Shown: piece by piece, positions 6,678 to 8,345 of the stretch
Numbering within the stretch: the first letter of the stretch is position 1
Layout of the letters: each line of letters starts with the position of its first letter
From: Bacteroidota bacterium
GTDB lineage: Bacteria > Bacteroidota > Bacteroidia > Bacteroidales > PUMT01
Direction: 5' to 3'
Length of the DNA stretch: 8,345 bases
NCBI GenBank assembly: GCA_003556985.1
Contig: PWPZ01000079.1
Span: 1-8,345, forward strand
The notes under the pieces: model-generated
What the model saw: the letters and a program-made list of their open reading frames with translations, nothing else
The model's database searches: none
What the model was told of the DNA's origin: nothing
Position numbers and translations under genes: made by a program

Positions 6678-8345
6678 GTGAAAAAACGATATTATACCAG
6701 GCTGACGGGGAAGGTTTTACTGGCTGTACTTGCCGGAATAATCACCATGTATATTGTCCATGTTGCCGTTGAGCATGCCTTTTCTGAAATTACCTCCAAT
6801 TTTGAAAGGCTTGCCAGTCCGAATGAGCGACTTCAGGGGGTAAACAGGCTTTTCAGAAACATATCCCAGCTAAATCATTCGCAGCAGGCCGAAGCTGCCA
6901 GTGGGAGGAGAAGTCCCTCTGCCGCATTTATTGAACAGGCAAACTCAATTTACGCCTCTATTGACACTCTGAAAACAATGTTTTCAGGCGACACGGCCCA
7001 GCTGGACGCGATCCATGAAATCGAAAAGAGGCTGGTTTATCGCCAGCATCTTTTTTCCGAATACATGAAATTACTGTATGGGTACAACTTCAATCCCGAT
7101 ATCAGGGAACTGGTCGGTAACTTTTCAAGCAATATGAAAAGGGAAAACAGGGACCAGCCCCTTAAAGTCGTAAAGCACTATGAGACTATCACCACAACAA
7201 CAGTAACGACCGATACGATCACAAAGGAGCCATCCGGATTATGGCAGCGTATTTTCGGGGGCAGCCGGATCCCTGATGTAATGGGAGTGGCAAGTACTGA
7301 AACCCGGGTTGACAAGGATCTGGTGGTTATCATTGATACCATAGAAATTCTTGCTCCCAATGACACACTGATCCCCGATTTTGAAAATTCTCTCGACAGC
7401 CTGCATGCCAGTCATCTTCACCAGCTAACACTGATCCAGAACCAGGAGTTGGAACTTATCAATACAACAAGCAGCCTGATGAATGAAATAATGAACATCA
7501 TTGCCAGTGTTGAGCAGGAAGAATTTGCCCGGTTGAACACAGAAACCCGGTCTGTTTTTGAAATATCACAGGATACAATCAGTAATCTGAATTATCTCGC
7601 AGTTGTTTTTATTACCATTTCAGTTTTCCTGGTAATGCTTATTATCATAGACATTTTCAAAAGCACAAAGTATCGCAGGCAACTGGAAAAAGCCCATGCA
7701 GAGGCCAGGCGTGAGGCGGAAGCCAAGCAGCGCTTTTTATCAAATATGAGTCATGAGATCCGGACACCTCTGCAGTCCATCTACGGATACACTGAGCATG
7801 CCCGTATTCATCCCGAGCAGAAAGCAAATATTGAGGCTATATTCCTGTCGGCCAGGCATCTGCTGAAAGTGGTGAATGAGGTGCTTGATTATACAAAAAT
7901 AACATCAGATCACGTTAGTTTTGAGAAGAAGTTGTTTGATCCTGACAAGGAATTAGAAAATGTGGTGACGGCAATGCAGCCGCTGGCCCAACAAAAACAA
8001 ATTGAGCTTAAATTTGAAAGCCGGCTTGAAAAACCAAACACTTTATCGGGCGATCCCTTCCGTCTCAGGCAGGTTATCTTTAATCTTATCGGTAATGCAA
8101 TAAAATTCACTAACAAGGGAGAAGTTACGATCATTGCAGAATTCACCCCAATGCCCCGGAGCCGTAAGGCAAATCTTATCATTCACGTAAAAGACACCGG
8201 TATCGGTATCAGCCCGCAGCAGCTCCCCCTCCTGTTCAATGAATTTTCACAGTCCAATACCTCCGCAAAATATGACGGAACGGGCCTCGGACTAAGCATT
8301 GTTCATCGCCTTGTCAAGCTTCAGAACGGCACCATTGAAGTCGAT
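6678..8345 (+). CDS. membrane sensor histidine kinase with a large extracytoplasmic domain (3' end outside window)
   Basis: An open frame of 556 codons with no stop before the window end. It starts at GTG (6678); an in-frame TAA at 6672-6674 rules out any earlier start, and the next Met (codon 24) would remove part of the first membrane helix. Layout: transmembrane helix about 12-32; extracytoplasmic region about 33-303, with a Thr-rich stretch at 170-182 and GLWQRIFGG at 187-195; second transmembrane helix about 305-327; charged signalling helix (RRQLEKAHAEARREAEAKQ); and a HisKA domain with phosphoacceptor His359 in NMSHEIRTPL. The ATPase domain has Asn473 (N box, FNLIGNAIKF), DTGIGI (506-511, G1), LFNEFSQ (519-525, F box) and DGTGLGLSIV (533-542, G2). 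It should sense an envelope signal and phosphorylate a response regulator. No beta-propeller is present, so it is not a hybrid two-component glycan sensor. A C-terminal receiver may lie beyond the edge. It may be monocistronic; target genes are unknown. Confidence 0.93.
   Translation, partial: MKKRYYTRLTGKVLLAVLAGIITMYIVHVAVEHAFSEITSNFERLASPNERLQGVNRLFRNISQLNHSQQAEAASGRRSPSAAFIEQANSIYASIDTLKTMFSGDTAQLDAIHEIEKRLVYRQHLFSEYMKLLYGYNFNPDIRELVGNFSSNMKRENRDQPLKVVKHYETITTTTVTTDTITKEPSGLWQRIFGGSRIPDVMGVASTETRVDKDLVVIIDTIEILAPNDTLIPDFENSLDSLHASHLHQLTLIQNQELELINTTSSLMNEIMNIIASVEQEEFARLNTETRSVFEISQDTISNLNYLAVVFITISVFLVMLIIIDIFKSTKYRRQLEKAHAEARREAEAKQRFLSNMSHEIRTPLQSIYGYTEHARIHPEQKANIEAIFLSARHLLKVVNEVLDYTKITSDHVSFEKKLFDPDKELENVVTAMQPLAQQKQIELKFESRLEKPNTLSGDPFRLRQVIFNLIGNAIKFTNKGEVTIIAEFTPMPRSRKANLIIHVKDTGIGISPQQLPLLFNEFSQSNTSAKYDGTGLGLSIVHRLVKLQNGTIEVD

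Noticed and set aside
6678..8345. The kinase as a hybrid two-component glycan sensor for the nearby SusC/SusD locus
   Set aside because: Its extracytoplasmic part is about 270 residues without propeller repeats, and it is separated from the glycan locus by two unrelated genes.

Overview
The window looks like chromosomal DNA of a member of Bacteroidota, probably a Bacteroidales-type fermenter. It carries an adjacent SusC/SusD outer-membrane pair, which is diagnostic of that phylum. Gene starts lack strong Shine-Dalgarno sequences, intergenic DNA is AT-rich, and a D-lactate dehydrogenase is present. The exact genus cannot be read from the sequence. There are six protein genes, with the first and last cut by the window edges. 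No RNA gene, insertion sequence, CRISPR array or phage gene was seen.

Region 1 (1-3674, + strand) is a compact polysaccharide utilization locus. It holds the C-terminal third or less of a SusC-type TonB-dependent transporter, a complete SusD-type surface lipoprotein starting 16 bases later, and a secreted clan GH-A glycoside hydrolase with both catalytic glutamates in place. The hydrolase has a TIM barrel followed by an Ig-like domain and resembles beta-1,3-glucan-active enzymes (GH158-like), but its substrate is inferred. The three would act in order: glycan capture by SusD, import by SusC, cleavage by the hydrolase.

Region 2 (3830-6500) is a divergent pair of NAD(P)-linked enzymes. The succinate-semialdehyde dehydrogenase (Sad/YneI type, - strand) faces away from the D-lactate dehydrogenase (LdhA, + strand). 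The 286-base gap between them is unusually rich in dyad symmetry. It holds a GTTAA-N4-TTAAC palindrome that matches the core of the operator of the NADH-sensing repressor Rex, a near-Rex TGTGAAC element closer to the sad gene, and a perfect 12-base inverted repeat just upstream of ldhA. This is the most interesting regulatory region in the window.

Region 3 (6678-8345, + strand) is a membrane sensor histidine kinase that starts at GTG and runs off the window end. It has a roughly 270-residue extracytoplasmic domain that I do not recognise as any standard sensor fold, then a second membrane helix, the phosphoacceptor domain and most of the ATPase domain. Its partner regulator and targets are not visible.

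Nothing here is clearly a new molecular system. The best leads are the putative redox switch at 5207-5492, the small three-gene glycan locus, and the kinase's unassigned sensor domain.
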